From NCBI RefSeq assembly GCF_011762225.1, contig NZ_JAASQI010000010.1, positions 62,001-126,000 on the forward strand: a DNA stretch of 64,000 bases, given 5' to 3'. The notes beneath the pieces were generated by a model. The model made no database searches. It was not told the DNA's origin and worked only from the letters and a program-made list of their open reading frames with translations. How positions within the stretch are numbered: position 1 is the first letter of the stretch; every line of letters begins with the position of its first letter. The position numbers and the translations under genes were made by a program. This document shows positions 18,018 through 27,539 of this stretch, piece by piece. Source of the DNA: Pseudochelatococcus lubricantis (GTDB taxonomy: Bacteria > Pseudomonadota > Alphaproteobacteria > Rhizobiales > Beijerinckiaceae).

Positions 18018-19256
18018 ATGATGATTGCGCAAGGTGAAAAGATGCCGGCGCAGGCGCGGCGGGCGGCGGGCGGGCCGGCGCTTCTGTCCTATGGCTTCCG
18101 TCCCTTCTTCCTCTTCGGCGCGCTCTACGGCGGGCTGATCATTCTGGCATGGCTGCCGATACACGACGGGACGCTTGGAACCGCGAGCGCTTTCATGCCC
18201 GTCGACTGGCATATTCACGAAACGCTGTTCGGCTATCTCGCGGCCATCGTCACCGGCTTCCTGCTCACGGCCATTCCGAACTGGACGGGACGGCTGCCGG
18301 TGCAGGGCGCACCGCTGCTCGGCCTCGTCGTGCTATGGGTTGCCGGGCGTGTCGCCGTCTTCTTCTCGGCCTGGACGGGCTGGCTGGCGGCGGCTGCCAT
18401 CGATAGCCTGTTCCTCGCGGCAGTCTCGGCCGCTGCCGCCACGGAGATCGTCGCGGGGCGCAACTGGCGCAACCTCAAGGTCGTTATCCCCGTCATGGTG
18501 TTCCTGTTCGCCAACATCCTGTTTCACGTCGAGGCGGCGCTTTCAGGCACCAGCGACTACAGCCGCAGGCTGGCGACCGCGGCAGCAATCGTCCTGATCC
18601 TCATCATCGGCGGACGTATCATCCCGAGCTTCACCCGCAACTGGCTCGCGCGCGAGAATCCGGGCCGCCTGCCCGTTCCGTTCAACGGGTTCGACAAATT
18701 CTCCATCGTCCTCTCGGTTGCGGCGCTCACGCCTTGGACGCTGGCGCCGGAAAGCACGATGGCCGGCCTCCTCCTCATCGCCGCCGCTGGCGTCAACCTC
18801 GCACGGCTCGCGCGCTGGGCTGGCGACAGGGCGCGGCGCGACATCCTCGTGCTGATCCTGCATGTCGCCTATCTCTTCGTGCCCGCTGGCCTTCTGCTCG
18901 CCGGCCTCGCGGCGCTCGATCCCGCCCATTTTCCGGCGGTCGCGGCGCTCCATGCGCTGGGCGTCGGCGCCATCGGCGTGATGACGCTCGCGGTCATGAC
19001 GCGCGCGGCGCTCGGCCATACGGGCCGTGAACTTCGGGCCGATACGGCAACCTGTCTGATCTACGCCGCGATCGTGCTCGCGGCGCTGTCTCGCATCGCG
19101 GCCGGTTTCCTGCCGGAGCAAACGAGCCTGCTGCACATCTCGGCAACGCTTTGGACCCTCGCGTTTCTTGGCTACTGTGCCCGCTATGGCGGGATGTTGC
19201 TGCAGCCGCGCCTGAAGCCACGCGAGCCGAACCGCATGCTAAGGCCCGCCGCATGA
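18018..19256 (+). CDS. nnrS: NnrS family membrane protein (first copy)
   Basis: 412 residues from ATG 18018 (GAGG seven bases upstream; ATG 18021 is an alternative). About 12 hydrophobic segments span the protein. The NnrS histidines are present in DWHIHETLFGYLAA (about residues 58-71), GRIIPSFTRNW and LHALGVGAIGVMTLAVMTR. NnrS is a heme/copper membrane protein linked to nitric oxide tolerance and usually controlled by NsrR or NnrR. It overlaps the next gene by ATGA. A second nnrS lies at 30882. Confidence 0.93.
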   Translation: MMIAQGEKMPAQARRAAGGPALLSYGFRPFFLFGALYGGLIILAWLPIHDGTLGTASAFMPVDWHIHETLFGYLAAIVTGFLLTAIPNWTGRLPVQGAPLLGLVVLWVAGRVAVFFSAWTGWLAAAAIDSLFLAAVSAAAATEIVAGRNWRNLKVVIPVMVFLFANILFHVEAALSGTSDYSRRLATAAAIVLILIIGGRIIPSFTRNWLARENPGRLPVPFNGFDKFSIVLSVAALTPWTLAPESTMAGLLLIAAAGVNLARLARWAGDRARRDILVLILHVAYLFVPAGLLLAGLAALDPAHFPAVAALHALGVGAIGVMTLAVMTRAALGHTGRELRADTATCLIYAAIVLAALSRIAAGFLPEQTSLLHISATLWTLAFLGYCARYGGMLLQPRLKPREPNRMLRPAA

Positions 19257-19549
19257 CGACCGCCGGACAGAGGCTCACCGTTGCTCGGGATGCGGCCGGT
19301 GCCTTCATGCTCGATGCAGCGATGCTTGCCGGGCGGTTCGGCTGGTCGCCGGAGGAGTTGCGCGACATGATGCGCCGTGGCCTCGTCTCCAGCCGCGTCG
19401 AGCGCGGCGAGGGAGACGACCGCGGCCGCTGGCGGCTTTCCGTCCGCTGCGGCAATCGCCGGTGGCGGGCGATCGTCGAGCCGGACGGCACAGTCGCCCA
19501 CCAGCGTGTCGATTTCATTCCGCTACGGAAGGCCTCGGCCAGAGAATGA
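19253..19549 (+). CDS. Conserved small protein coupled to nnrS (DUF6522-like)
   Basis: 98 residues. Start ATG 19253 overlaps the nnrS stop as ATGA, so it is translationally coupled. The segment FMLDAAMLAGRFGWSPEELRDMM (positions about 17-39) looks like a helical or HTH-like part; the rest (VSSRVERGEGDDRGRWRLS then RCGNRRWRAIVEPDGTV) looks like a beta sheet domain. I believe it belongs to the family named DUF6522 (memory, unchecked). Coupling to nnrS suggests a role in the nitrosative stress response. No catalytic motif is evident. Confidence 0.75.
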   Translation: MTTAGQRLTVARDAAGAFMLDAAMLAGRFGWSPEELRDMMRRGLVSSRVERGEGDDRGRWRLSVRCGNRRWRAIVEPDGTVAHQRVDFIPLRKASARE

Positions 19550-19593
19550 GCGGATTGCGGCGTCACGGAAGCGGATGACGGGAGGGCGAATGT

Positions 19594-19845
19594 ATGACCG
19601 ATCCAATGACCGATCCTGCGCCAGACCCCTCGTTCGGGCCTGCCCCCGCGTCCGACGCAGCCGTGGAAGCCGTCGCACGGGCCGGTTACGAGCAGTGCCA
19701 TCCAGACGACAGCTTCGCCGACCTTATCCGCCGCGCGCGCTTCTCAAAGGATGACCGCGGCCTTTTGCGCCAGTGGCGCGACTACGGGCGAGCGCTGCTG
19801 TCGCACGGCGACGGCTGCGCCCCACCGGTATCGTCGAGAAGATAA
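19594..19845 (+). CDS. Hypothetical protein downstream of nnrS
   Basis: 83 residues from ATG 19594 with GGGAGGGCG upstream. Acidic, Pro-rich N-terminus; then AVARAGYEQCHPDDSFADLIRRA (about residues 26-48) and KDDRGLLRQWRDYGRAL, which look like folded helical protein. It is third in the nnrS unit. Its last 64 bp overlap the 3' end of the convergent DUF488 gene, so the tail may be poorly conserved. No family recognised. Confidence 0.6.
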   Translation: MTDPMTDPAPDPSFGPAPASDAAVEAVARAGYEQCHPDDSFADLIRRARFSKDDRGLLRQWRDYGRALLSHGDGCAPPVSSRR

Positions 19846-20186
19846 TCCGCAAGAACCAGCGCATGATTGTGCGCCGTGTCGTGGGCGGCATAGAGCAGGG
19901 TCACCGGCCCGCGCGCAGCAAGATCGCGAAGCGTGCCGACGGCCTCCCCGTTCGCGGCGAGTTCGGCCCGGTAGCGGCGGGCGAACTCGGCCCACCGCAC
20001 CGGATCATGGCCGAACCAACGGCGCAGCCCGGGGCTTGGCGCTACATCCTTCAGCCAGAGCGTCAGTTCCGCCGCTTCCTTGCGAATGCCGCGAGGCCAG
20101 AGGCGGTCGACGAGCACGCGCGCGCCGTCATCCGCCGCCGGCGGCTCGTAGATGCGCTTCAGCCGCATGCCGAAGCCGTCGGCCAT
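19782..20186 (-). CDS. DUF488 family protein
   Basis: 134 residues from ATG 20186. The family core is clear: IKRIY-like start (LKRIYEPP), RVLVDRLWPRG, LWLKDVAPSPGLRRWFGHDP, WAEFARRYRAEL, and VTLLYAAHDTAHNHALVLADYL. Function of the family is not established. It follows the pseudoazurin gene on the same strand with a 13-bp gap, so it may be cotranscribed with it, and it overlaps the hypothetical nnrS-unit gene at its 3' end. Confidence 0.88.
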   Translation of the reverse strand: MADGFGMRLKRIYEPPAADDGARVLVDRLWPRGIRKEAAELTLWLKDVAPSPGLRRWFGHDPVRWAEFARRYRAELAANGEAVGTLRDLAARGPVTLLYAAHDTAHNHALVLADYLLDDTGGAQPSPCDSSARP

Positions 20187-20199
20187 CGCATCACCCCCG

Positions 20200-20649
20200 T
20201 CACTGTCCGACCTGGGCAATCGCTGCATCCAGCCGCTCGCGCGCCTTCTTCGGCAGCTTGGCCTCCTTGAGGGCATCAAGGTTGGCCGGCGCGCCGTCGC
20301 CAACCACCACCAGCGCCACCATGCCCATCGGCATATGCGGCAGGCACTTGATCAGGTACGCGCCGGGCACCGTGAAGCTCGACGAGATTTCTTCGTTGAC
20401 CTTGCCCTTGAACGGCTCAGCACCGTCGGGGATGAGGCCCTTCACCGTTTCCGCGCTATGGGTCTTGTCGGTCGGCACGAAAGTCACCTTGTCGCCGGGC
20501 GCGACCTTGAGGAACGACGGCTCGAAGACCATCAGTCCGTCCTTGCCCTTGTTGAGCATCTCGATCCTGAAATCCTCGGCCAGCGCCGGCATGGAAAGCA
20601 GCGTCAGCGCCGCTACGGTACACACGGCTTTACCCATCACTTTGACCAT
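20200..20649 (-). CDS. paz: Pseudoazurin (type 1 copper electron carrier)
   Basis: 149 residues from ATG 20649, GGAGA eight bases upstream. A Sec signal peptide (to MPALAE, about residue 24) leads to a cupredoxin domain with type 1 copper ligands: His in DKTHSAET and the C-x2-H-x4-M set in [10 protein letters not shown]. Pseudoazurin is the periplasmic donor to copper nitrite reductase and nitrous oxide reductase, both encoded nearby. Upstream are an Fnr-type box (20749-20762) and an NsrR-like site (20764-20786). Confidence 0.95.
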   Translation of the reverse strand: MVKVMGKAVCTVAALTLLSMPALAEDFRIEMLNKGKDGLMVFEPSFLKVAPGDKVTFVPTDKTHSAETVKGLIPDGAEPFKGKVNEEISSSFTVPGAYLIKCLPHMPMGMVALVVVGDGAPANLDALKEAKLPKKARERLDAAIAQVGQ

Positions 20650-20748
20650 TTGTCTTTCTCCCCAGGCAGCAGCCTCAAACATCGGGAAGCCGGCGTATCG
20701 TATCGCCCTTCCCTGCGTCAGGTCTAGGCAATCCGACGCTGCCGCTCC

Positions 20749-20762
20749 TTGACCTGTCGCAA
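20749..20762. promoter_or_regulatory. Fnr/NnrR-type box upstream of paz
   Basis: TTGACCTGTCGCAA fits TTGAC-N4-nCAA. If it works at -41.5 on the minus strand the transcript would start near 20714, leaving a 65-nt leader for paz. Confidence 0.6.
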
Positions 20763-20763
20763 A

Positions 20764-20786
20764 TAGATATATTTTAAACGCATCTT
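20764..20786. promoter_or_regulatory. NsrR-like site upstream of paz
   Basis: A 23-bp 11-1-11 palindrome. Read on the minus strand it starts AAGATGCGTTT and ends AATATATCTA. It abuts the Fnr-type box on its upstream side. Confidence 0.55.
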
Positions 20787-20807
20787 AAAAACCGCCCATC
20801 CCATGCG

Positions 20808-21689
20808 TCACAATGTCCGCAGGAAACGAAGGCAGGCGATGAGTTCTGCCGCGAATGCCTGCGCACGGCTGCGCTCCGCCTCGTCCCGCGCTTCTCCGGC
20901 AAGTTCCAGATAGCGGTCGAGCAACGCCTCGCACAGGGCGCCAGCGCCGTTCCAGGCCGCATCCGGCAAGAGGGGCTCATGCTTCAGGGAAGGCAGCGAT
21001 GGATCGAAGGGCGCGCGCGCAAGCTGTGCTGCCCGTTCCCTTGTCTGCCGGGCAAGTGCCTCCAGTTCCCGCCGCCCAGCGTCGTCGCCATCGCAGGTCG
21101 CCATCTTTTCCGCCAACAGCGCCGCAAGCCGGCTTTCCATCGCGTCGGGCACTGCCGCACGTCGGTCCGCCCGCCCGCGCAAGGCGTGATAGGACGACCG
21201 CCGCCGGCGCCGCAGCCAAGCCACCCGCTCGAGTTCCCTTCCCGCCAGATACTCGGCCGCCTGGCGGACTTCGGCGGAAGACGCCTGCGCCGCAACATAG
21301 CTCCAGAAGGCGAAAGCCCGTTCGCAGTTGCGGACCGCGACCGCGAATATCCGGTAAGGGTCGAGCAGTTCCACCGCCGCAGCATCCGTTCCCTCGTCGT
21401 CCAGCAGACCTTCGACGGCGAGAAGGCACGCGGCCGCATGCGTCGCCCCGACGAATCGGGACAGGCTGCGCCCGATCTGCTCGCGCTGCTGCCGGGCGAG
21501 TTCGTCATAGGCCGAGGCGAGCGCATCCGCGCCCGCACGCCGCATGCGCCCCGCCTGCGCCTCATAACGGGAAGCCGCGTCCTCCGCGATGGAAGAGGCA
21601 GTCGCCATCAGTTCGCCCGGCGAACGGACCGACGGCGGCTCGGCCCTCAGCCGCGATGCGGGACGTTTCGATATGGAATGCCGCGACAT
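20808..21689 (-). CDS. Ferritin-like (rubrerythrin-fold) protein beside nosR
   Basis: 293 residues from ATG 21689 (AGGAGG seven bases upstream). Long amphipathic helices resemble two ferritin-like halves: SPGELMATASSIAEDAASRYEA (about 23-44) with YDELARQQREQIGR, and RIFAVAVRNCERAFAFWSYVA with GRELERVAWLRRRRRSSYH. In the usual E-x2-H ligand motif of the second half (EAEHVAxLR in relatives) the His position is Arg here (ELERVAWLR), so a classical di-iron site is doubtful. It is divergent from nosR. Function unknown; an iron-handling or redox role near nos is only a guess. Confidence 0.7.
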   Translation of the reverse strand: MSRHSISKRPASRLRAEPPSVRSPGELMATASSIAEDAASRYEAQAGRMRRAGADALASAYDELARQQREQIGRSLSRFVGATHAAACLLAVEGLLDDEGTDAAAVELLDPYRIFAVAVRNCERAFAFWSYVAAQASSAEVRQAAEYLAGRELERVAWLRRRRRSSYHALRGRADRRAAVPDAMESRLAALLAEKMATCDGDDAGRRELEALARQTRERAAQLARAPFDPSLPSLKHEPLLPDAAWNGAGALCEALLDRYLELAGEARDEAERSRAQAFAAELIACLRFLRTL

Positions 21690-21750
21690 GGGAGCGCCTC
21701 CTGCCCGCCAGCGCCTCTCTGAGATAAAAGGCGGAAATTTTCCCTGCAAT

Positions 21751-21764
21751 TTGTTCTATCTCAA
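21751..21764. promoter_or_regulatory. Fnr/NnrR-type box upstream of nosR
   Basis: TTGTTCTATCTCAA, TTG-N8-CAA. At -41.5 it would give a transcript start near 21799 and a 75-nt leader to nosR. Confidence 0.55.
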
Positions 21765-21776
21765 GTTTCGGGAAAA

Positions 21777-21799
21777 AACATGCATTACATTTACATCTA
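21777..21799. promoter_or_regulatory. NsrR-like site upstream of nosR
   Basis: AACATGCATTA, C, ATTTACATCTA: 16 of 22 specified positions match the NsrR palindrome. It covers the predicted core promoter between the Fnr-type box and the start site, a good place for a repressor. Confidence 0.5.
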
Positions 21800-21873
21800 A
21801 TTGATCCGGGAGGGGGCGCTGTCTCCCGCTCCGGAAATCGCGACGCCGGCTGCGAGACGTGGAAACAACAATA

Positions 21874-24192
21874 ATGGCCTTGCATTGGTATCCGCGGTTG
21901 AGAACCTTCATCGCACGCTGCCTTCTCTGTATGTCTCTCGCGGCAGCATTCATCCTCGCGTCTCAGGCGCACGCCGGGCAGCTCGGCAACTATCTGCCGG
22001 CGCTCGATCCCGGCGCCTTCTTCGACGGCGCCGACAGGTTCGGAGATCCGGAAGGCGAACCGCCGATAGCCCCCGTGCTGAAGGGCGGCGAGCGCCTTGG
22101 CTACGTCTTTCTCAATGCCGATTTTACCAGCGCCATCGGCTATTCCGGCAAGCCGATCCATATCGTTGCGGGTATCGATACGGGCGGCGTCATCCACGGG
22201 CTGAAGCTCGTCCACCACGACGAACCGATCGTGCTGATCGGCATTCCCGAACCGAAGGTCGTCGCCGCACTCAACAGCATCATCGGCAGGGATATGGGCC
22301 GCGTCGCCGCCGGTCTGGAGCGGCCGCCGCAGGCCGATATCGTCAGCGGCGCGACCGTGACGGTGCTGGTGATGGGCGACAGCGTGGTGCGCGCTGCCGT
22401 GCGCCTCATCCGCAGCAACCGGCTGGGAGAGGCGCCAGCGCCGGCCGGCGCGGTCGTCAGCGCCATCCGCAAGGTCGACGTGTCGAAAACCGGTGTCGCG
22501 GACTGGGACACGCTGCTCGGCGACGGCTCCGTGCGCAGCCTGCGTCTGAGCGTGGGCGAGGTATCGCAGGTGTTTCGCGAGGCCGGCCAGCCGGAGGCGG
22601 CCGACCGCTCTGAGTCGCCGTCGCCCGACGACCGGTTCATCGATCTCTTCATCGCCCCCGTCAGTGTGCCGATCATCGGGCGCAGCCTGCTGGGCGACGT
22701 GGTGTACGAGCGGCTGAAAAGCCAGTTGAAGGAGGGCCGAAGCGCCATCCTCGTCGCCGGCGATGGCGCCTATTCCTTCAAGGGATCGGGCTATGTGCGC
22801 GGCGGCATCTTCGACCGGATCGAGCTGCTGCAGGATGGACAGGGCATCCGCTTCCGCGACCGTAACCACACCCGTCTGGCGGCGCTGGCGGCGGAAGGCG
22901 CGCCGCATCTGCGCGAAATCGCGCTGTTCACGGTGCCGGCCGATTTCGCCTTCGATGTCGCCGAGCCGTGGGAACTGCAACTCCTCGTGCAACGCAGCAC
23001 CTCCGCGCGCGGCAAGGCGGTGCTGCCCTTCAATCTCGGCTACAGCCTGCCGGATGCCTACGTCACCGTCGAGGAGCCGCCCGCCCCCCCACCGGCCGTC
23101 ACGCCGCCGTCGCCGGCCGAAGCGGCGCCCATCGCCGAGGCCACGACCGCCCCCTTCCCGGACGACGAGCCGCTGTGGTTTCGCATCTGGCAGATGAACC
23201 GGATCGCCATCGGCGTCACGGTCGCCGCGCTGCTCGTGCTCACCGCCATCTTCTTCTTCCAGGACTGGCTCGTGACGCGCCCCCTGCTTTTTCGCCGGGT
23301 GCGGCAGGGCTATCTGCTGTTCACGCTGGTGTGGCTCGGCTGGTATATGAACGCCCAACTATCGGTCGTGAACGTGCTGACTTTCGTCAACGCACTGGTG
23401 ACCGGCTTCTCGTGGGAATTCTTCCTGTCCGCGCCGCTCGTCTTCATCCTGTGGGGTGCGGTGGCGGCGGCGCTGTTGTTCTGGGGGCGCGGGCCGTTCT
23501 GCGGCTGGCTGTGCCCGTTCGGCGCCCTGCAGGAGCTGACCAACGCCGTCGCCAAACGGCTCGGGGTGCCGCAGATCAGCGTGCCTTGGGGCCTGCACGA
23601 GCGGTTGTGGCCGCTCAAGTACATCGTGTTCCTCGGCCTGTTCGGCCTGTCGCTCTATTCCGTCGCGCTCGCCGAGATGTTCGCGGAGGTGGAGCCCTTC
23701 AAGACGGCGATCGTGCTGAAGTTCGCGCGCGAATGGCCGTTCGTGATCTTCGCCCTCACGGTTCTGGCGGCCGGCCTCGTCATCGAGCGCTTCTATTGCC
23801 GCTATCTCTGTCCGCTGGGGGCGGCGCTCGCCATTCCCGGCCGCATCCGCATGTTCGAATGGCTGAAGCGCTGGCCGGAATGCGGCTCGCCCTGCCAGCG
23901 CTGCGCCAACGAATGCCCGGTGCAGTCGATCCATCCGGAAGGGCCGATCAACGTCAACGAGTGCATCTACTGCATGCATTGCCAGGAGCTTTACCACGAC
24001 GATCACCGCTGCCCGCACATGATCCAGCTGCGGCTGAAGCGGGAGAAGCGCGCGGCGCTGGCGGGGTCCCCCGACGCCGCTCCGGCGCCGAAGAAAGCGT
24101 CCACCGCCCGGCCTGTGATCACCCATGCGGGCGCGCCGGTCGATCCCTCCGTCGCCATACTGTCCGGCCCGGGAGCGGAGCGGCCGGTTTGA
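21874..24192 (+). CDS. nosR: NosR, membrane flavo-iron-sulfur protein for N2O reductase
   Basis: 772 residues from ATG 21874 (GTG 21859 is an alternative). Signal peptide to about residue 34, periplasmic FMN-binding domain with SGATVT (the covalent FMN threonine), then about five to six membrane helices, CGWLCPFGALQEL and CRYLCPLGAA near the membrane, and a C-terminal bis-[4Fe-4S] domain (CGSPCQRCANECPVQ, CIYCMHCQELY). NosR passes electrons to NosZ and is needed for nos expression. It opens the nosRZDFYLX operon, 24 bp before nosZ. Confidence 0.96.
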   Translation: MALHWYPRLRTFIARCLLCMSLAAAFILASQAHAGQLGNYLPALDPGAFFDGADRFGDPEGEPPIAPVLKGGERLGYVFLNADFTSAIGYSGKPIHIVAGIDTGGVIHGLKLVHHDEPIVLIGIPEPKVVAALNSIIGRDMGRVAAGLERPPQADIVSGATVTVLVMGDSVVRAAVRLIRSNRLGEAPAPAGAVVSAIRKVDVSKTGVADWDTLLGDGSVRSLRLSVGEVSQVFREAGQPEAADRSESPSPDDRFIDLFIAPVSVPIIGRSLLGDVVYERLKSQLKEGRSAILVAGDGAYSFKGSGYVRGGIFDRIELLQDGQGIRFRDRNHTRLAALAAEGAPHLREIALFTVPADFAFDVAEPWELQLLVQRSTSARGKAVLPFNLGYSLPDAYVTVEEPPAPPPAVTPPSPAEAAPIAEATTAPFPDDEPLWFRIWQMNRIAIGVTVAALLVLTAIFFFQDWLVTRPLLFRRVRQGYLLFTLVWLGWYMNAQLSVVNVLTFVNALVTGFSWEFFLSAPLVFILWGAVAAALLFWGRGPFCGWLCPFGALQELTNAVAKRLGVPQISVPWGLHERLWPLKYIVFLGLFGLSLYSVALAEMFAEVEPFKTAIVLKFAREWPFVIFALTVLAAGLVIERFYCRYLCPLGAALAIPGRIRMFEWLKRWPECGSPCQRCANECPVQSIHPEGPINVNECIYCMHCQELYHDDHRCPHMIQLRLKREKRAALAGSPDAAPAPKKASTARPVITHAGAPVDPSVAILSGPGAERPV

Positions 24193-24216
24193 GACGCATC
24201 ACAAAGGAGAGAAGCC

Positions 24217-26157
24217 ATGTCGCATGAAGAAACGAAGCCGCATATGAGCCGGCGCCAGTTGCTCGGCACCACCGCAGCCGCCGCTGCCGCGGGCGCGGCA
24301 AGCGTCGGCGGTGCGTTCACGCTCGCGGGCGGCACCACGACGCCGGCCGTGGCACAGAGTGCACCGCCCGCCGGCCGGAGCGGCGCCGGGCACGTCAATG
24401 AAGTCAAGCCCGGCGAACTCGATGAATACTACGTCTTTTTCTCCAGCGGGCAGACCGGCGAAGTGCGCATCATCGGCCTGCCCTCGATGCGCGAGCTGAT
24501 GCGCATTCCCGTCTTCAACCGCTGCAGCGCCACGGGCTGGGGGCAAACGAACGAAAGCCGGAAAATCCTCACCGAGGGCCTGCTGCCGGAGTCCGTTGCG
24601 TTTCTCGCGGACAAGGGCGGCATCTACCTCAACGGCGATCTGCACCACCCGCATCCTTCCTTCACGGAAGGCAGTTATGACGGGCGCTACCTGTTCGCCA
24701 ACGACAAGGCCAACACCCGCGTCTGCCGCATCCGGCTCGACGTGATGAAATGCGACAAGATCATCCAGCTTCCGAACCAGCACACCGTCCACGGCCTGCG
24801 CGTGCAGAAGTATCCGCGGACGGGCTACGTCTTCGCCAACGGCGAGGACCGTGTGCCGATTCCCAACAACGGCAAGATACTGGACAACCACAAGCAGTAT
24901 CATGCCATTTTCACTGCCATTGACGGCGATACCATGAAAATCGCCTGGCAGGTGATGGTCGACGGCAACCTCGACAACGTGGATGCCGACTATCAGGGCA
25001 AGTATGCGTTCGCCACCTGCTACAACTCCGAGGAAGGCGTGACGCTTGAGGAAATGACGGCCAACGAGCAGGACTGGATCGTCATTTTCAACCTCAAGCG
25101 CATCGAGGAGGCCGTCGCGAAGGGAGACTTCAAGGAGCTGAACGGCGTCCCGGTCGTCGACGGCCGCAAGGGATCGCCCTACACGCGCTATGTGCCGGTG
25201 TCCAACAGCCCGCACGGCATCAACACCGCGCCGGACGGCATCCATGTGGTCGCCAACGGCAAGCTGTCGCCGACCGTGACCGTGTTCGATGTACGCAAGT
25301 TCGACGATCTGTTCGACGACAGGATCAAGCCGCGCGACACCGTGGTCGCGGAGCCGGAACTCGGCCTCGGCCCGTTGCACACCGCCTACGACGGACGCGG
25401 CAATGCCTATACCACCCTGTTCATCGACAGCCAGATCTGCAAGTGGAACATCGAGGACGCCAGGCGCGCCTTTGCCGGCGAGAAGGTCGATCCGGTCCGT
25501 CAGAAGCTCGATGTGCAATACCAGCCGGGCCACAATCACACCTCCATGGGGCAGACCAAGGACGCGGACGGCAAGTGGCTGCTGTCGCTCAACAAGTTCT
25601 CGAAGGACCGTTATCTCAACGTCGGGCCGCTGAAGCCGGAGAACGACCAGCTTATCGATATCTCCGGTGACGAGATGGTGCTGGTGCACGACGGCCCCTC
25701 CTTCGCCGAACCGCACGACGCGACCATCGTTCACCATTCCAAGATCAACCCCGTCAGCGTCTGGGACCGCGCCGACCCGTTCTTCGCCGATGCGGTGAAG
25801 CAGGCGGAGGCGGACGGTATCGACCTGCTGCAGGATTCCGAGGTGATCCGCGACGGCAACAGGGTGCGTGTCTACATGACGTCCTCCGCGCCGTCCTTCG
25901 GGCTCACGGAGTTCACTGTCAAGGAAGGCGACGAGGTGACGGTCTATGTCACCAACATCGACGAGGTGGAGGACCTGACCCACGGCTTCGCCATCATCAA
26001 CTATGGCGTCAACATGGAAGTCGCGCCGCAAGCCACCGCCTCCGTCAGCTTCACGGCCTCCAAGCCAGGGGTCTGGTGGTATTACTGTTCGTGGTTCTGT
26101 CACGCGATGCATATGGAAATGAAGGGCCGCATGCTGGTGGAGCCGAAGGTGGTATGA
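24217..26157 (+). CDS. nosZ: Nitrous oxide reductase
   Basis: 646 residues. A Tat signal ([17 protein letters not shown], about residues 9-25) marks it as clade I NosZ. A seven-bladed beta-propeller binds CuZ through histidines, including those in LHHPHPSF. The C-terminal cupredoxin domain has the CuA motif in [14 protein letters not shown]. It reduces N2O to N2 in the periplasm, using electrons from pseudoazurin or cytochrome c and from NosR. The stop overlaps nosD (TGATG), and GGAGAG precedes the ATG. Confidence 0.98.
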   Translation: MSHEETKPHMSRRQLLGTTAAAAAAGAASVGGAFTLAGGTTTPAVAQSAPPAGRSGAGHVNEVKPGELDEYYVFFSSGQTGEVRIIGLPSMRELMRIPVFNRCSATGWGQTNESRKILTEGLLPESVAFLADKGGIYLNGDLHHPHPSFTEGSYDGRYLFANDKANTRVCRIRLDVMKCDKIIQLPNQHTVHGLRVQKYPRTGYVFANGEDRVPIPNNGKILDNHKQYHAIFTAIDGDTMKIAWQVMVDGNLDNVDADYQGKYAFATCYNSEEGVTLEEMTANEQDWIVIFNLKRIEEAVAKGDFKELNGVPVVDGRKGSPYTRYVPVSNSPHGINTAPDGIHVVANGKLSPTVTVFDVRKFDDLFDDRIKPRDTVVAEPELGLGPLHTAYDGRGNAYTTLFIDSQICKWNIEDARRAFAGEKVDPVRQKLDVQYQPGHNHTSMGQTKDADGKWLLSLNKFSKDRYLNVGPLKPENDQLIDISGDEMVLVHDGPSFAEPHDATIVHHSKINPVSVWDRADPFFADAVKQAEADGIDLLQDSEVIRDGNRVRVYMTSSAPSFGLTEFTVKEGDEVTVYVTNIDEVEDLTHGFAIINYGVNMEVAPQATASVSFTASKPGVWWYYCSWFCHAMHMEMKGRMLVEPKVV

Positions 26158-27539
26158 TGCGCAGGTTGCGTCACCTGATATCCGGAATGGCGGCGATTGC
26201 CGCCCTTCCCTGCGCGGTCTCCGCTGCGGCGATCCATGTCGGCGCGGACGACGCGCGTCCCTTGCAGGCCGTCGTCGATGCCGCCGCGCCGGGCGACCTG
26301 ATCGTGCTCGCGGCGGGAAGCCATGCTGGTCCCGTCACCGTCGACAAGGCGCTGACGCTCGAAGGCGCGCACGGTGCGACGATTACGGGTACGGGACGCG
26401 GCAGCGTCATCACCGTGACGGCACCGGGCGTGACCGTGCGCGGCCTGACAGTGACGGGTTCGGGAACGGAACTGTCTGCCATGGATTCGGGCATCTTCGT
26501 CGCCCGCACCGCGACCGCCGCGCTGATCGAGAACAACGAGATCGTTGGCAACCTGTGCGGCGTCTATCTGCACGGCGCGGCGGAGTCCGTCGTGCGCGCC
26601 AACCGGATCGTCGGCCTGAAGGAGGGGCGCCTGAGCGAGGCGGGCAACGGCGTCACCCTGTGGAACGCGCCGGGCGCGAAAGTGCTCGGCAACGACATCA
26701 GCTACGGCCGCGACGGCATCGGCAGCAACTCCAGCAAGCGCAACGTGTTCAGCGGCAACCGCTTCCGCAACCTGCGCTTTGCCGTACACTACATGTATAC
26801 CAACGACAGCGAAATCCGCGACAACGTCTCCACCGGCAACTCGGTGGGCTTCGCGATCATGTTTTCGAGCAGGCTGAAGGTGCTCGGCAACGTTTCCGAT
26901 GGCGACCGCGATCACGGCCTGCTGCTGAACTACGCCAACGCCTCCGAAGTCGCCGGGAACACCGTGCGCGGCCGCCTGCAGCCCCCTGACCGCTGGGTGC
27001 TCGCCGGCACACGCGACGCCGGGCACGGCATGCCGCAGGACGAGCCGGCCGCCGCGCCGGGCAGCGGGTGGCGTCTCGGGCCGGAGAAGTGCGTGTTCAT
27101 CTATAACGCCAACCGCAATCGCCTCCGCGACAACCTGTTCGAGAACTGCGCCATCGGCATTCACTTCACCGCCGGTTCCGAAGGCAACAGCATCTTCGAC
27201 AATGCGTTCGTCAACAACCGCAATCAGGTGAAATACGTCGGCGGCCGCTATCTCGACTGGTCGTACCGCGGGCGCGGCAACTACTGGAGCGACAATCCGG
27301 CTTTCGATCTCGACGGAGACGGCATCGCGGACAACACCTACCGGCCCAACGATCTCATCGACAGGGTGCTGTGGACGTCGCCGCAGGCGAAGATCCTGAC
27401 GACGAGCCCCGCCGTTCAGGTCATCCGCTGGGCACAGGCCCAGTTTCCGGCGCTGCTGCCCGGCGGCGTGGTGGACAGCCGTCCGCTGATGGCACCGCTG
27501 CAACGCGACGAACGGCAGCGGGGGGAGCAACGGCCATGA
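26154..27539 (+). CDS. nosD: NosD, periplasmic copper-site maturation protein
   Basis: 461 residues (ATG 26154; ATG 26157 equally possible, both overlapping the nosZ stop). A Sec signal peptide is followed by a right-handed beta-helix of CASH/parallel repeats (repeats such as [15 protein letters not shown] and [23 protein letters not shown]). NosD works with NosF and NosY in supplying sulfur/copper for CuZ assembly. ATGA overlap with nosF downstream. Confidence 0.96.
   Translation: MMRRLRHLISGMAAIAALPCAVSAAAIHVGADDARPLQAVVDAAAPGDLIVLAAGSHAGPVTVDKALTLEGAHGATITGTGRGSVITVTAPGVTVRGLTVTGSGTELSAMDSGIFVARTATAALIENNEIVGNLCGVYLHGAAESVVRANRIVGLKEGRLSEAGNGVTLWNAPGAKVLGNDISYGRDGIGSNSSKRNVFSGNRFRNLRFAVHYMYTNDSEIRDNVSTGNSVGFAIMFSSRLKVLGNVSDGDRDHGLLLNYANASEVAGNTVRGRLQPPDRWVLAGTRDAGHGMPQDEPAAAPGSGWRLGPEKCVFIYNANRNRLRDNLFENCAIGIHFTAGSEGNSIFDNAFVNNRNQVKYVGGRYLDWSYRGRGNYWSDNPAFDLDGDGIADNTYRPNDLIDRVLWTSPQAKILTTSPAVQVIRWAQAQFPALLPGGVVDSRPLMAPLQRDERQRGEQRP

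Noticed and set aside
21801-21806. TTGATC near nosR as a second Fnr box
   Set aside because: There is no CAA half-site at the required distance.
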